Assembly (NCBI GenBank): GCA_030512335.1
Contig: JAULSU010000002.1
Coordinates: forward strand, 4,402,001-4,466,000
Reading direction: 5' to 3'
DNA length: 64,000 nt
Origin: Immersiella caudata
Taxonomy: Eukaryota > Ascomycota > Sordariomycetes > Sordariales > Lasiosphaeriaceae
The stretch's first letter is position 1, and each line of letters starts with the position of its first letter. The notes under the pieces are model-generated. The model did not search any database and was not told the origin of the DNA. It saw only the letters and a list, made by a program, of their open reading frames with translations. Positions 1 to 12,788 of the stretch are shown piece after piece. The translations under genes were made by a program, and so were the position numbers.

Positions 1-221
1 TATGTAAGCCCCTTCCCAACAAGCCAACTAGAAAGGTAAATAGGTAACGATGAGGGAATAATACACGGGAGGGCCGAATAGCGAATCCCGAGTATCACGA
101 AACCGAGAAAGCTCCACTCGTCACCCTCCTCTCCTCTTCGCGACAGTTACCCTTTGCGCAATCCTCATGCTATCACGATCTTCGTCATAGCACAGTCGCA
201 GTCTCTGAAAAGGCTCCACTC

Positions 222-504
222 TCACTTGGAGATGGTACTGCTCGTTTCCGAATCGGCAGATGAGACAGACGACGAGGAGTCGGTGCGGGTGGCCTTTTGC
301 CTCTCACTAGATGCTCGTCAACACCATTGTGCCGGACTGGTAGCCAAATCGACAACAGGGAGATGCTTACTGGGCTGCACGATCCAGGATGGTGCACTTC
401 CACTTATTTCCTCCCGTGGAAAGCTGGAATGAGAGACCCCTCTCCACGACAGCGCGGAGGGGGTGGTTCTCCGGAGCGGGAGCGGGGGCAGAAGAGGAAG
501 GCAT
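222..504 (-). CDS. Small Ser-rich fungal hypothetical protein (72 aa, 2 exons)
   Basis: Not recognised by name. The spliced model has exon 1 at 504-371 and exon 2 at 306-222, with donor GTAAGC and acceptor CTAG; the frame closes at 72 residues. The N-terminus is Pro/Ala/Ser-rich (starting MPSSSAPAPAP). It is followed by RGLSFQLS and GNKWKC, and the protein ends in a Ser/Thr/Glu-rich tail (SSSSVSSADSETSSTISK). There is no signal peptide or membrane segment. Small soluble proteins with a basic, aromatic middle and a Ser-rich tail are common in filamentous fungi. The leader is strongly pyrimidine-rich on the coding strand (about 505-720), and an ATATATA lies at 666-672, about 160 bases before the start, as expected of a fungal promoter. 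If the intron is not used, the frame stops right after the donor, giving a 45-residue protein. Confidence 0.5.
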
Positions 505-3500
505 TTCGAAAGAGTTGTATGGAAGCTGAATATTAAAATGTGTAGAAGATGCAAGGAAAAGCAGAGGAAGCGGAAAGCCTTGGTGTGGAAGGTGAAAGGC
601 GAGAGTGGTGATCGTGTGAAGTGGTGAATAGTGTGCGGTGGGAGAAAGTGGGAAGGAGACCAAAGATATATAGAAACACTTAGACAGCGGAGGCTCACTC
701 GAGTCGTCTCTTCCCGTCCCACCTATCGGTGTTACTGAATGTGCGGTTAGGACCGAGGGTTTAGTTTCAGGAGCAAGGTAGTGGATCGCCAATGCCAGGG
801 AAGCCTGTGTGGGAAAAATCACCCATGAGCCATTTGTTAGCAAACCGAGTTTCCGGGTACCCTGGCTTGGGGCGTCCGAAGTCCCGCGACATGTAGAAAG
901 TAGCCCCGACGTGTCGGGCCTTGCCTGTGGAAATCCCGTGCATTATTCATCTGGGGAATATCGGGCCTCTGGGCCCGCCTCGAAACGGTTGGCCATCAAG
1001 CCGTTGCGGACACGGGGGCACCCAGGCCAGGCGACCTGGCCTAGAGTTGCTCACCTCGCCGCTGGGGAGGGTGATTATTACTCCAGGCTTTTTGCCAACT
1101 GTGTGGCTGCTTGTGTGGGAGCCTCGGGCTGGGTTGGGAGGTACTTTGAAGGGGGGGTACTGTACCTACCAGAATTACTGGCTTGTGTTCGTGTGCGTGT
1201 GAAAAAGGGTGTGCTCTAGGGTTGTAGAGCAGCTGCGGAAAGGGACAGAGTGTGAAGCCTATCTTGCATGGGCATGCAAAGACTGCATGCGGAACTTGTG
1301 GGATGCGCGAATCGCCAGCAACACTTGTCCAGCCAGCCGGGGGGCTAGAGTTTGAGTTTACGTGCGTACTTCTCCCCGATCAGATTGCCAAGGCACCGGA
1401 TATCGAGCCTTCGGCCACATCATCCTGGATGCGCTGAGAAGTTCATAGCAAGGCCTGTGTCGAGTCTCACAGTCTCACAACTTCAATCGCCAAGGCGCAT
1501 GCTCACGGGCTGTCCCACTCTTCCCTGTTGAACCCACGCGGCAACCAGCCATTGCTTGGCGACCATATGGTAACGCAGGAGGACGCAGATGCACCGAACC
1601 GATCTGGCCGTAGAGCTTGGCGTTTGGTCGTGGGAGCCGCGACATCCCGCAGTCAAACCGGGTATTGTGAGAGGGTGCAGGATCGACGCTCGTTGGTTGA
1701 GTGAATTTCCTTCCCCCCTCTTCCACTCGCCTGTTAGTTTGGGGTTAAAGAAGCGGCCATTTCTTTGGGGGTGCTGGTGGTATGCTGCTTCCGCTTGTGC
1801 CGAGCTGCTGACACGTCGACCGTGGAGTGAGGATTGTCGGAAAGTTATTGAAAATTGCGAGCCAGATTTCCACCGTGCCTTTTGCCCTGATTGCCCTGAG
1901 CTTATCGGTCTCGATGGAGACAGACATGTGGGTCACATTTCAGCCATCTCCACGCGCTTGGCTTTTGGTGGCTGCCCATGCTTGCTTGACCTCCAAAAGC
2001 CTCCGCACTCCCCTCCCAATGGACGCGTTTCCCTCGGCCTTGAAGACTGACGATCTCAAGGGGCCAGCACGGAAATATTTGTCTTGGCTTGCTTGGCCAA
2101 TACGCCATTCCCGCGGGCACCCACCATCAAGTTGCGCCTGCGAATCGCATTGGAGCCGGAGCTGCACCGTCGAACGGCTCAGGCGAGCCATGGGGATTTG
2201 GCCTCAGAGTTTCGACTTCATGACGAACCGCGCTGCGAGTCATTTAGCCAGTTCGACAATCCTTCTAGCCTGCCGAACTTGCCTAGCTGCTAGCTTAGCC
2301 TGGAGCTTTAACAATCTTATACATGACCATGATGCCGTGGCTTCCTTTGGCCCCGGTCAAGGAGAGAAACGGTCGTTGCGTTCATGACTGACACCTTCAG
2401 GAAGCTGGAGGAGATATTTGTGCCAAGCAAACAAGATCAAGGAGACCCCCGAACACGGTCTGGGGGAATAGCCGTTCACTAGAGGAGCAAGCCCTCAGCT
2501 TGCGAAAAAAAAAAAACCTGCGCTCAAAACGGGACGGCAAGTTGACCCTGACGGCACGCTGGCACCGCGCGGGCCCTCAGCCTTGGGTCGGTGGCATCAA
2601 CACCCGGCTTCCGTCCGGTGTTGGCGCAATCAAATAGCGACGCTCCTGCATGGAAACCTTACCCGGAACTGATCATGACGTAGGGTTTAAATCCCGGATA
2701 TTGAGCCATCTCGCCGTTTAGCACTTCTGCAGCCCACCACCTCTACGAACGGTGGCTGCTTGTCGTTTCTCTTCGCTTCCTCTTTACTTTCCGCTTGCCG
2801 AGCGGGCCAGACCACTGCTCAGATATTGGACCCTCGAAGGAAAATCAGTCAAACAGTTGAGGATGGCCACCTGGTCCTCGCAACAGGCACGTCCTCATCG
2901 CCAATTCTACCGTGGTGCCGCGAGGATAGGAGACACGAGACACGGGACCCTGATTTAGGAACCGTTCCGGACATTCCTATTGGTAGGGAAGGGGGATCTC
3001 GATGCACACGACACTGTGGGCCGATCCAGTAGCTGGGGACCGATACTTCTGGAACAATAGGCTTGAACAATCGGGGTTAATATTTGACGGATTAACGTTG
3101 CTAGGCGTCGCCACACTGTCTCCTCCGCCAGCAAAAGGGGGTTGTCCGGATTCTTGGGTCCTATCGCTCGCCTGACCTCTCGGCGCACGGCATTCAACTA
3201 CGTATCACAATCACCTCCAAACGCCCTCTTGACGCGGTAGTCATCTCTTCCGCACTCTCCATTCTTGTGCCTGCCGGACCTGAGCTGCATCTGACATCAA
3301 GATACCCACGGTTGCATAGTGAAGTGATATCTGAAGCCAATATACCCTATATCTTTAGATATGCTCTCCTCGCACCTATGGAGCTGGTTAGGTTGCGATT
3401 TCGTGGACTAAGGCTGCATGCATGGATGTCACCATCCGTCGCTCATTGTTTCTGTCTGGTGCATCTCGGGGGGTACAGCTTCGCTCCGGGGAAAGCCGGG

Positions 3501-4676
3501 GCGGGAAAATCGGGATATTCCCACATGAATGCCTCCTTTATTGAACCCCACCCGACAGGCAAACACCAAGTCCCGGCTCCGTGTCTGGGCCATGCGAGCC
3601 CCGGCACAGTGTAGCGGTACCATGGTTCAAACCAAAGGAGGTTCCTCAGACGAGGCTGGGCATGAAACGTAGCAGAATTCCAGTTTGAGGTGTATTGAGA
3701 AACCCCAACGATTTACCAACCAATAACGGAAATCGACATGAACTTCATAAACAAACAAGGACTTCTATCAGAACAATGCGCATTATATTTCACCTACCGA
3801 ACCGGCCTCCTAATCACTGATCAAACTAGCTACTCATCTGGACTCTCTATCTCCATCACCGGCCTAGACCATTGGCTTCCAAAACATCAGACGAAACGGC
3901 CCAAAAGTTTGCTAGAGAGAAGCCAAGTAGACCTTTCATATGAACATCACCCTGCGTTAACCTCCTCCCACCCGTCCAGTTCGTTGGCGACCTCTCTCCC
4001 TGACATAAGACGTACCCAACTCGGCATTCGCAAACCTGCCTCGGTATATAGCATACCTCTGGGCATATCACCCCTCCCCCTCAATCCCACAAACAATCCC
4101 CAAAGTCGCCAGCAAGCAACCGCACTCCCCTCGCACTTTTTGCAATTCGCATCAAATATGTTTGTCGTGAGCTCCTGATTACAAGCCGCCTTGGCCCCAA
4201 GTCATCTGGCCAAGTCCGCCTTGGGTTGCTATGAACGGGTCGCAAGCGAGGTTGCGATGTGGCGCACTTTTCTTGATTCGCAACACCATCTGATTACTGC
4301 ATACTACAGACGAGCAGCCCCTATTGTATGTGCGTGCCAACCCCGTTCAGTCCGTCCACCCATTCATCTATTGTCAACCATCCACCCTGCAACCCATCCA
4401 TCAGAAAAAAAGCACAGGGAGAGACGGGTCATGGTTTGCCCGTACTCTGAGCGACCTTCTCTGTCCCAATATTCATCCCGCCAAGATCCCAAGAGCGCGC
4501 AGAAACCAGGAGAGCACCAGGTGGGTCACCGTTCAGTCATTCATTGGCTCTTTAGATAAGAGTATAGGAAAAGGGTCATAAATATGCGGGATATACTGGC
4601 TGTTGGTACAGTCTAAGAACAGGTCATGGTGCGGCCGTGGGAAGAAAGCATACAAGCAAGCGGGAGGTTTGTGGTA
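505..4676. other. Gene-poor interval, about 4.2 kb
   Basis: The first 250 bases are the pyrimidine-rich promoter and leader of the small minus-strand gene. Beyond that I see no frame with convincing protein character. The longest open frames (about 115-186 codons) have no recognisable motif and look like chance frames in GC-rich DNA. A run of 12 A lies at 2505-2516. The part next to 4676 is the 3' flank of IDH2. Confidence 0.5.
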
Positions 4677-6145
4677 TCATAGCTTGTCGATAATGGCCTT
4701 GGTGAATTCTTGAGTCGACGCCTTTCCGCCCAAATCACCCGTCAGGGCCTTGCCCTCAGCCAGAGTGGCAAACGCCGCCTTCTCGATCTTGTCCGCGTAC
4801 TCGTTGAGGCTCATGTGCCTCAGCATCATCATGGAGCTGAGGAGGAGGGCAGTGGGGTTGGCAAGACCCTTGCCAGCGATATCGGGAGCGGAACCGTGGA
4901 CAGCCTCGAAGATGGAGCACTCGTCACCAATGTTGCCAGAGGGGGTGAGACCAAGACCACCAATCAGACCGGCGCACATGTCGGACAGAATGTCACCGTA
5001 CAGGTTGGGCATGACCAGGACCTTGTCGTTGTACGGAAGGGGGTCAGTGGTCATCTTCAGGCAAGTGTTGTCGAGCAACTCGGCATCAAACTCAATGTCG
5101 GGAAACTCCTTGGCAATTTCGTTGGCGACGTTGAGGAAGAGACCATCGGACATCTTCATGATGGTGGCCTTGTGAACCGCGCGGACCTTCTTGCGGCCGA
5201 TGGCCTGGGCGTGCTGGAAGGCGAATCGCAGTACACGCTCGCTGGCATCGCGGGTGATGAGCTTGATGCTCTGGACAACGCCATCAACCACGACGTGCTC
5301 GATACCCGAGTACTCGCCCTCGGTGTTCTCACGGATCAGGACGGTGTCGACGTTATCGTAGGGTGTCTTGTAGCCGGCAACCGAGCGGCAGGGTCGGAGG
5401 TTGGCAAAGAGGTTGAAGGTTCTTCGGAGAGTAAGGTTGAGGGAAACGTGGCCCTTGCCAATGGGGGTCTGTGATCTTGTTAGGAAGTGCCAACCGGTAA
5501 TCTGGCCAGGGGATTGTTGCGTACGGCGAGGGGTCCCTTCAGGGCGATCTTGTTGCGCTTAATGCTCTCGATAGCGGCGTCGGGGATCGCGGTCTTGCCA
5601 TTCTTGAGAATAGGGTCGACGTTGATGGGTTCCCAGGTGATGGGCGTCTATCGACGGTGTCAGTTGCTATCGCGACTGGCGATGCTACCATCCGGACCAG
5701 CGGAAGTTTGGGGCACACACCTTGGCGGCGGCGAAGATGTCCTTGACGGCGACAGCGATCTCAGGGCCAATGCCATCACCCTCGATCAAGCTGACGGGGT
5801 AGTTGCCCTAAGAGAAGTTTTAGCCTCATTGTTGGTGCTCCGACCCAGCAGCATCTTCGTTGTTGCCGTCGATTTTGAGTGATTTTCGAGCGGCGCGCCA
5901 CGAAGACGGCGAGCTTCGGGATTTCGGAATAAATCCTTACGTTGGAATCCTTCTTTCCGTTGAACTTGGCGACACGTTCCTGGGAATACTGGCGCTGGAT
6001 CTATGTTGTGTTTTGGTGAGCGCGAGCGACTTGCTAGCTGGTGACGTTGTTATCTTACCTGGAGAGAGAAGGGAACGGTTGCGCGGGGCGCTGCGCGCAT
6101 GCACTGGCGCTGTGCCGGGGCAGCAATTGAGCGGAGGGCGAACAT
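4677..6145 (-). CDS. IDH2: NAD-dependent isocitrate dehydrogenase subunit 2, mitochondrial
   Basis: TCA-cycle enzyme of the mitochondrial matrix that converts isocitrate and NAD+ to 2-oxoglutarate, CO2 and NADH as a hetero-octamer with IDH1. There are five exons: 6145-6059, 6000-5941, 5807-5721, 5647-5525 and 5468-4677. All junctions are phase 0 and the product is 382 aa, the usual length. The first exon is a typical presequence (MFALRSIAAPAQRQ, Arg/Ala-rich, no acids). Motifs seen include LIEGDGIGPEI, the substrate loop LIRENTEGEYSGIEH, NLYGDILSD, and FEAVHGSAPDIAGK near the cofactor site. The wording around the active site (GVVQSIKLITRDASER) matches the catalytic IDH2 type rather than the regulatory IDH1 type; this assignment rests on remembered family patterns. 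It is divergent from SEC5 across about 600 bases. Confidence 0.95.
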
Positions 6146-6745
6146 CTTCAAGGGTCTTCTAGCGATCCAGGTCGTCGATATTCCCAGTATGCGTCAAGCA
6201 GCACAGCGACAAGAAGCCACGAGCGTAGAAAGGGCAAAAAAACTAAATGGCAAGATAGGTTTCCCGTCCATGCAAGCAACCCTCCTGTCTGATGCAAGTT
6301 TTCAAGCGATTGGGCCCACGGGTGGCCCGTGCTTGGCCGCATAGCGACGGCGACGTCAAGAAATCGCTCACCGCACAATAAGACCGGCAGAATCTGCGGC
6401 AACTTTAGCGGATGGCATAGCTGAACAGCACTGGGCCGAGCCGCTGACAAAAGCGGTGAAGAGCTGAAGCCACAGAGAACATAGTCACGGCCCCGCTCGC
6501 AAGCTGGCAGCAACAGCTCGGTTTCTGTGGGTCAACTTCACGGTGCCAAGACACGCATCCCTGAGGTCTTGAAGCTCAGCCCACACACCAGTGCCCCGCA
6601 ACGTCAACGCCTCACGACGTCCATCACGAGATTCGAGCGCATTACGCATGCCATGCTCGCAGAACTAGGAATTGTCTAGTCAGGTTTTGCGCTTCTCGAG
6701 CGCCGAGAGCTGCGGGCCCGGTGGGCTCGGGAACATTACACGACA
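6146..6745. promoter_or_regulatory. Divergent promoter region, IDH2 / SEC5
   Basis: About 600 bases lie between two start codons pointing away from each other, so this must hold both promoters and leaders. No clear TATA element was seen. No other gene was found. Confidence 0.6.
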
Positions 6746-9700
6746 ATGGCGGCGTCCGAGCGGACAGTTCTCGATTTCTATCAAGTGTCAACGCGATATC
6801 CCACCGAGTGGCCAGCCGAGAAAGACAATGACAGCGATGTATCAGAAGATGAAAGCGTCAAGAAAAAGATCAATCGGAGGAAATCCAGGTACCAGGCGCT
6901 GGAGAGGGCCGTCAGTACCAGGAGCAGCGTGATCCCCGGTTCTGAGAGCTCTGCCAGCGGCGTGAGCAATCTGGTGCAAAGGGACGAGCCAGACCCCTTG
7001 GGCACAACCGATAGTGTTGTGCGCACACTGAAGCAACTGGGACTTCCTCTACAGGACGACACGAGACTTCGTGAGTTGGCCCCTACTGATTTTGCGATCG
7101 TTTGCGCCCTTGGATGCTGACCTGGCGCAATTGAAGGCAACCGATTTCTCCTTTCCTCGACAACCTTCTCGCCAGCGCTTTTTCTGTCCCAGATGCACTC
7201 GACAGCCGACACCCAATCGCTCGTTGCTGGACTCGAGGTCCTCTCCAGGTCCATCGATCAGAAGTCGGCGTCCCTCAAGGTCCTTGTGGAGTCAAACTTT
7301 GAGCGGTTCGTCCGGGCAAAGGCAACCATCGACAATGTCTACAAAGAGATGAAATACCGTGGAGTTGACCCGAACCCCCCACGTGCCCGAGGCCACTCTC
7401 GTCACGCTAGCAGGAATAGCTTTCGAAGTGGCAGTGGTGGTGCGATTGCTCTGGCCAGCCCCTTGGTACCCATTGCGTCCGACCCTCGCAAGAAGAACGC
7501 TCTCGTTAAGGAGAGCGAGTATGGTGTCATGGGTATCAAGACGCCGTTGCTTGATGTCTCAGCGAAAGCCGAGGATGTCTGGGGGCCCGCGTTGGGCGGA
7601 CGGGAGAAGGAGGAGAACCTCAAGACTGTGGCATCGTCCCTCGATGGTCTCAAGGAGTATGTTGAGGCGAGCGCAGCAATGGCGGAGAGTATCAAAAGAA
7701 AGGACCACGAAACTTTGGTCGAGGAGTACACGAAGGCGAGGAGATTCGCCGACGAGGCCAAACAACTGGCCCAAATGATTGGCTCGAGCCAACCAAGCGA
7801 TGCGGAGCTGTACCGCATTGTTCTGGCGTCTCGTATGTGGCATGACGTCGACGAGCAGATTCAGGTGCTGAAACGTGACGTCTGGAGAAGACTCATCTCT
7901 CCGCACAACATCTCCAAGTCCGATATCGGGTCAGGCCAGGCAGGTGAGCAGCATATGGAGCTGATCAACCTCCTCCTAGAGTTGGGTGTGGAAGATAACC
8001 CGATATGGGTATGGTTGCTCAGTCGTTACGACTACCTAAAAAGCAAAATCACATCGACCGTGGAGCGGTCTAAGGTGGAAATAGAAATTCTGCGTCGCCG
8101 GCTCGCAAACGGCGAGAAGCCAAGTCCCCAGACGATCGCTTCACACATGAGGACCCTTGGGCGGCAGTCGATGGAGACCAAACTCCCGGCATTCGATTCT
8201 GCTGATGTCGTGGAGCTCTGGGAGATGATGGTCGGGTTCGTCAACAACTTACTCTCCGCTCAGGGCATCATGGGAGAGGTCTTGGAATTCTGGCAGACAG
8301 TGCAGGGGTTCGTCGACGAAAAAACACAGAAAACGATGCCGGTCGGGTACAATGGCGAGTCCAAAGAGCACCATCGATTGTCAGCGCAAGGCACGGCTGA
8401 TCTCCGAAAGGGAACCATTGAGCTTGTCGGCATGTTGCGCGAAGCCGTATTTATGTTCTTCGCCGGACCTCCACCTGAAGATATCTCACTTTTGTTTTCG
8501 CCCCTACCGCAGACACCAACTACGCCAAATGTATCCTCGGCCATTTCAGGATCGTTAACACCGCGGGACCCGCGTTTCAATCTCGACCCAAACAACATCC
8601 CGCCTCCATCTCCCAGGCGGGGCGAAGCCTGGGAGAAGTTTGCCTTTTGGCCCCCATGGTCCAACTCCATCAGCGGAGTCCACTTTCTTGCAAAGATGCT
8701 TGCTCTGGTTGGATCCGGGGCGTCAGAGATGGCGTCTATAGCCCCGGTTAGACAAGGTGACGCTGCAGAGGTCGAACGATTGAAAACCTTGGTTAATGTC
8801 GCAAGGGAACGATGCGTTACGGCGCTCTGTGCTGCGTGGAACCGAGATGCCGAGAACATCAAGTTCGTGGAGGATTGGAACAGATCCCCAGATCGTAAAG
8901 ACGTCACGAAGATGCCCTCCAGCTTTTCCTCGTTCGAGGGCGCGTTGCTGGGCGGCATGCAAAAGATACTCTACATATCTGACGCGACGAGGGAGGAGGA
9001 GGCTGGAGATATGGTCCTCCCGCCACCGACCAAGCTTCTGCAAATGGTCCGCAGCCAATACGTGACGACCCTCTACAAGGCACTGAGCGGGATGGTAGAG
9101 AACGCGGAACGGCCGCTCAAAAAGTCCGACGACGACTGGACGGTTGATATTGATGGATACGTAGCTCCAAGTGGCCCACCAGCAATTCGGCCCTCAACGG
9201 TGGGCGGCGGGACAATCGATGCGGGCGATAGGGTAAGCTTCTTTGGCATACTAACATGCGTGCGGTTGGTGCTAATTTGATGATAGAACGTCCGCATGCT
9301 GCTCACGCTTAGCAACTTACAAAGCTTACGGTCCGAGATCGTACCTAGCCTCAACACGCAGTTCGAAAACGCCTTTTCGGTCAAGCTCACGGATGAGACA
9401 AAGACGATCCGCGATGTCCTGAGCCAGATAGACGCACGCCTTTTCCAGTCCTACACTCGTCCGTCGATCGAGGCAATGCGCAAGATTATTCGAGCCGGAG
9501 TGGCTGCTCCTGATTGGGCGCCGCCTCGAGGGGAGAAGCCACGAGAAGTGCGGCCATACGTTTATGAGGCGTTGCTTAGCTTGGTGCTTGTGCACACGCA
9601 AGTGTCTACGACGGCGACTTCACTTACCAGCCAGGTCCTCTCCTACCTGCTTGAACAAGCATCCCGAGAACTTCTCGATACTTTCAAGACGCGCCCCAAG

Positions 9701-10063
9701 TACAACCTCGAGGCGTTGATGCAAGCTACTCTTGACGTTGAATTCGTCGCGCAGACTCTTAGCCACTACACGACAGATCGCGCCTCGGCACTCCAGAGTG
9801 AGATCTACCAGGAGCTTGATGCCCGCACCGACAATGATGCGCGAGCACGGCTACAAAACGAGCTGCCCGAGATGCGGGCAGTGCTCAAACGCCTTCGCGA
9901 GGCGAGCAAGAACGAGTTTGCGTGCTTCAGGAAGCCCAAACGCTCGGGTAACGTCCCCGGCGCACAGGGGGCGCCGGGGAGCCCCGGGATAGAGCGGCGG
10001 GACACGGGTCAGAGTGTGGGAAGCATGGGAAGCAATTCAGGTTCAATGGCAGCCCAAATATAG
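6746..10063 (+). CDS. SEC5: Exocyst complex component Sec5
   Basis: Subunit of the octameric exocyst, which tethers secretory vesicles to the plasma membrane at growing hyphal tips. There are three exons, 6746-7070, 7137-9232 and 9287-10063, with a product of 1065 aa. The N-terminus has the fungal Sec5 start (YPTEWPAEKD followed by an acidic DSDVSEDE stretch). After the first intron comes the best-conserved block, with FLSQMHSTADTQSL and SIDQKSASLKVLVESNFERF followed by a KATIDNVYKEM helix, which begins the CATCHR-type helical rods. The remainder is alpha-helical with no membrane segments. Residues near the C-terminus (GAQGAPGSPGIERR) are low-complexity. Fungal Sec5 lacks the IPT/TIG domain of animal Sec5, and none is visible here. 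Family assignment is from memory of fungal Sec5 sequences. Confidence 0.88.
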
Positions 10064-10540
10064 GGGAGATTTGAACATAAATCCCGAGTGTGTCTTGCGG
10101 TGGTGTTTTTTTTGCGGGTGGCTGTTCGACGCAATAGGAAGAATAGATGAATGTAAATACCGCGGCCGAATCACGCATTGAATATATCAACGGCGTCCTT
10201 GGATACTCATGTGAATTCAGCTCGTCAAAGAGTTCCGATGACAGTGATCCCATGTCAAGACGCTGTCGGCGTTGCTGGTGAGTAGACCCCACCTTGAAAT
10301 TGTCAGCCAATCAGGGGCATAACTGGGGGAGCCGGGGTGCATTCTCGGCAGGGAGAAATATGGGTTCCGGCCCCAGAAAAAAAATCGGCGAGCTTCTAGA
10401 CACCTTTGGAAGCTCCGGTTAGATCGTCGCCCTCGAACTGAAAAAGCTTCACTCGCACCCTCAAACTCTCATCTCGCCATCTCGCCTCACATCCTCCTCG
10501 AACCGTCGCTAGTGTTTTCTGCACACCCAAATCCTTCACA
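10064..10540. promoter_or_regulatory. SEC5 3' flank and HSP10 promoter/leader
   Basis: 477 bases with no gene. The last 100 bases are pyrimidine- and CA-rich, typical of a fungal 5' leader before the HSP10 start. I looked for a perfect heat-shock element (TTCnnGAAnnTTC) and found only imperfect fragments near 10395-10420. Confidence 0.4.
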
Positions 10541-11052
10541 ATGGTACGTCACGGCATTGCCGTCTCAATTGGGTCATGAATAGCTGCGCAGTCTCGTTGA
10601 AAGCTCGAAAGCTGCCCCTGGACAGTGATGGCACCTGGTGGACCCTGTCCCTACACAGCAGCTACTGACAGCGCAATCGCATTAGGCCACCACTCTCCGT
10701 TCGATCAAGTCCCTCGTCCCTCTCTTGGACCGCGTTCTCGTCCAGCGCGTCAAGGCTGAGGCCAAGACCGCTTCCGGCCTTTTCCTCCCCGAGTCCAGCG
10801 TCAAGGAGCTCAACGAGGCCAAGGTTCTCGCTGTTGGGCCCGGTGCTCTCGACAAGGATGGCAAGCGCGTCCCCATGGGTGTCAACCAGGGCGACCGCGT
10901 CCTCATTCCCCAGTATGGTGGCGCGCCCGTGAAGGTCGGAGAGGATGAGTACCACCTCTTTCGGGATAGCGAGTAGGTTTACCCGAGTGGTAGTGTTGTC
11001 AAGAGGATGATTACTGACAAGTCACAGAATCCTGGCCAAGATCAACGAGTAA
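10541..11052 (+). CDS. HSP10: Mitochondrial 10 kDa chaperonin (Hsp10, GroES family)
   Basis: Co-chaperonin that caps Hsp60 in the mitochondrial matrix. The model has three exons. The first contains only the start codon (10541-10543), followed directly by a GTACGT donor. Exon 2 is 10686-10972 and exon 3 is 11028-11052. The product is 104 aa, the family's usual length. Motifs seen are SLVPLLDRVLVQRVKAE, the mobile-loop region KTASGLFLPESS, the dome loop, and the C-terminal VLIPQYGGAPVKVGEDEYHLFRDSEILAKINE-type ending. The last intron is decided by that ending: reading through gives a stop right after DSE, while splicing restores the conserved EILAKINE. The start is supported because M-A-T-T-L-R-S-I-K-S follows the splice. 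Confidence 0.95.
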
Positions 11053-12788
11053 ATACTGCAGAAAACGATACCCATGACATCACGAACCGTGTACCATATA
11101 TAATTCTGTACCAAAAGGAGAGATCACAGCAAGGAGGGAACCATGTACGAGAGTGGCGATGGCTGAGACGATATATTGGGGGTTGCATAGAGCGGTGTAA
11201 TTCGGGTGTGCCTCGTTTTCACGGGCATCTTTGGCTGGCATGTTCGCGCTAGTGTCCTTCCTGCATATTGTTGGAGGTTAGGTCAAAGTGATGCACATGT
11301 CCGGAAAGAAAATGTACATCTCCTCTCTCGTCGGGGAGTGGTCCTCGGCTTAATTGGCTCTTTCGTGCTGCCTGTCCCTTTGGGATCGTGAGTGGTGTGG
11401 GAAGTGAGATCCCCAGGTGATCGGGTAGGCTGAAAACTTCGGCGATATGACGGCTCAACTACAGGTATTTCCTGTGAAACGCGCAGACAAACATTTCCGG
11501 TCGACTCAGGAAGCAGCCTCAGCAAGCTAATATTCCGCTGTTTGTCAGGGCCTGAGATTTGGCCTACATCACTTCGGGCGCGTTGTTTCTCCGTCGAGCA
11601 TCGGTCATCGAACTCGCCGGTTCCCACGGCTAGTGGAAGACTTGGTAGGGAAGTATCCGTACATACCTGCCTGCCAACCCCAACGGCCCCAACTGCCGAC
11701 ATGCCCCAAAAATGGTTTACTCTCTCGGCATTCCTCGCTACCCAGAATTATACGCAATAACATCCAACAGGCAAACCCACCCATCCCATCCCTATCCGCG
11801 GGCAGGCACCCGTTCAGCACCCCGGAATGAGATGTACCCTCTGGTAGCCGACACCAAGCGCAGCCGAAGAATTACCCGGTAGCGCGGGCGCCCACCCCCG
11901 TTTTTGCGGTCCTGCGGCTGCGGCTGCTGCACAACCAATCAAGCTGAACCAGGGGCTCCTGAAACAATCCGGTCTTGGCGAGAATCGCCGCCGAGGGCAT
12001 CGGTGGATCGGAATTGTGCATGAGCTGACCAACCACGCGGTGGCGCGCAAACGGAGGGGATGGGCGTCGAAACATGGGCGTTCGCAGCATAGGGTGTTTG
12101 GATGGGTGGTGAGGGTGGAGTCGGGTTTGGTGTTTCACGGCGGGCGGGAGGAAATGAGTTTGTGGTGGATGAGGATCGACGTCGTCCCGAGGGAGGGGGA
12201 GGGAGTTCGTTAAGATGCGACGGAGTGGCTGCAGGTGAGGTTGTGCGAGGGGACGCGCGGGGGGGGGTTGATGGAGGCTGAGAGCGTTTGCTCAATCCTC
12301 GAATAAGAGAGGTGTCGTTTGGAGAGAAGTGGGTAGTGGGTTATTGAAGGGGTGTTGGACTTCGTTTTCGTTTGAAGAGAGAAGAGCTGAGAGTTGGGAA
12401 TATATTGGAGCGGTCATCCGACTTTTGGTTGTCTGTCTGTCGGCTTTGTTGGAATCGTCAGCAAACAGGCTTGGTTCTGTGGTCCGATCTTTTCTGAGAT
12501 TCAAGTTCCCATATTGTCTTCGTTTTACACGGCAGACAAGCAGCCTTCCTCTCATTTATCTGTGCTGCTTGCGCCTTCTTAGGTCGCTCACTTTTTTTTT
12601 TTTTTTTTTTTTTGGATTCATACATTCTTCGTACTTGGTACGACTTGCTTCATCACACATTCGACTTCATTCGCTCCTTTTGTCGACAAGAAACTGGGTT
12701 TCGATATAGTCGCATTACACTTGCTTCCTCTTCACCCACCTCTTCTCGCTCGTTTGCAAGAGACTTCTCGCCATCTTGTCAAAAGAAG
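11053..12788. other. Intergenic region before the AA9 gene
   Basis: No convincing gene. Open frames up to about 140 codons occur on both strands but overlap each other and lack motifs. A run of 22 T lies at 12592-12613, followed by pyrimidine-rich sequence up to the AA9 start, probably its promoter and leader. Confidence 0.45.
12592..12613 (+). repeat. Homopolymer T(22) in the AA9 upstream region
   Basis: Uninterrupted run of 22 T about 175 bases before the AA9 start codon. Long T tracts in fungal promoters can exclude nucleosomes. The length may be affected by sequencing or assembly. Confidence 0.8.

Noticed and set aside
1827..2387. 186-codon plus-strand frame near the left end
   Set aside because: The N-terminal hydrophobic stretch looked like a signal peptide, but the rest has random-looking Cys/Trp/Arg content, no domain, and no leader features.
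10385..10425. Possible heat-shock element upstream of HSP10
   Set aside because: Only imperfect TTC/GAA fragments with wrong spacing; not enough to call a site.
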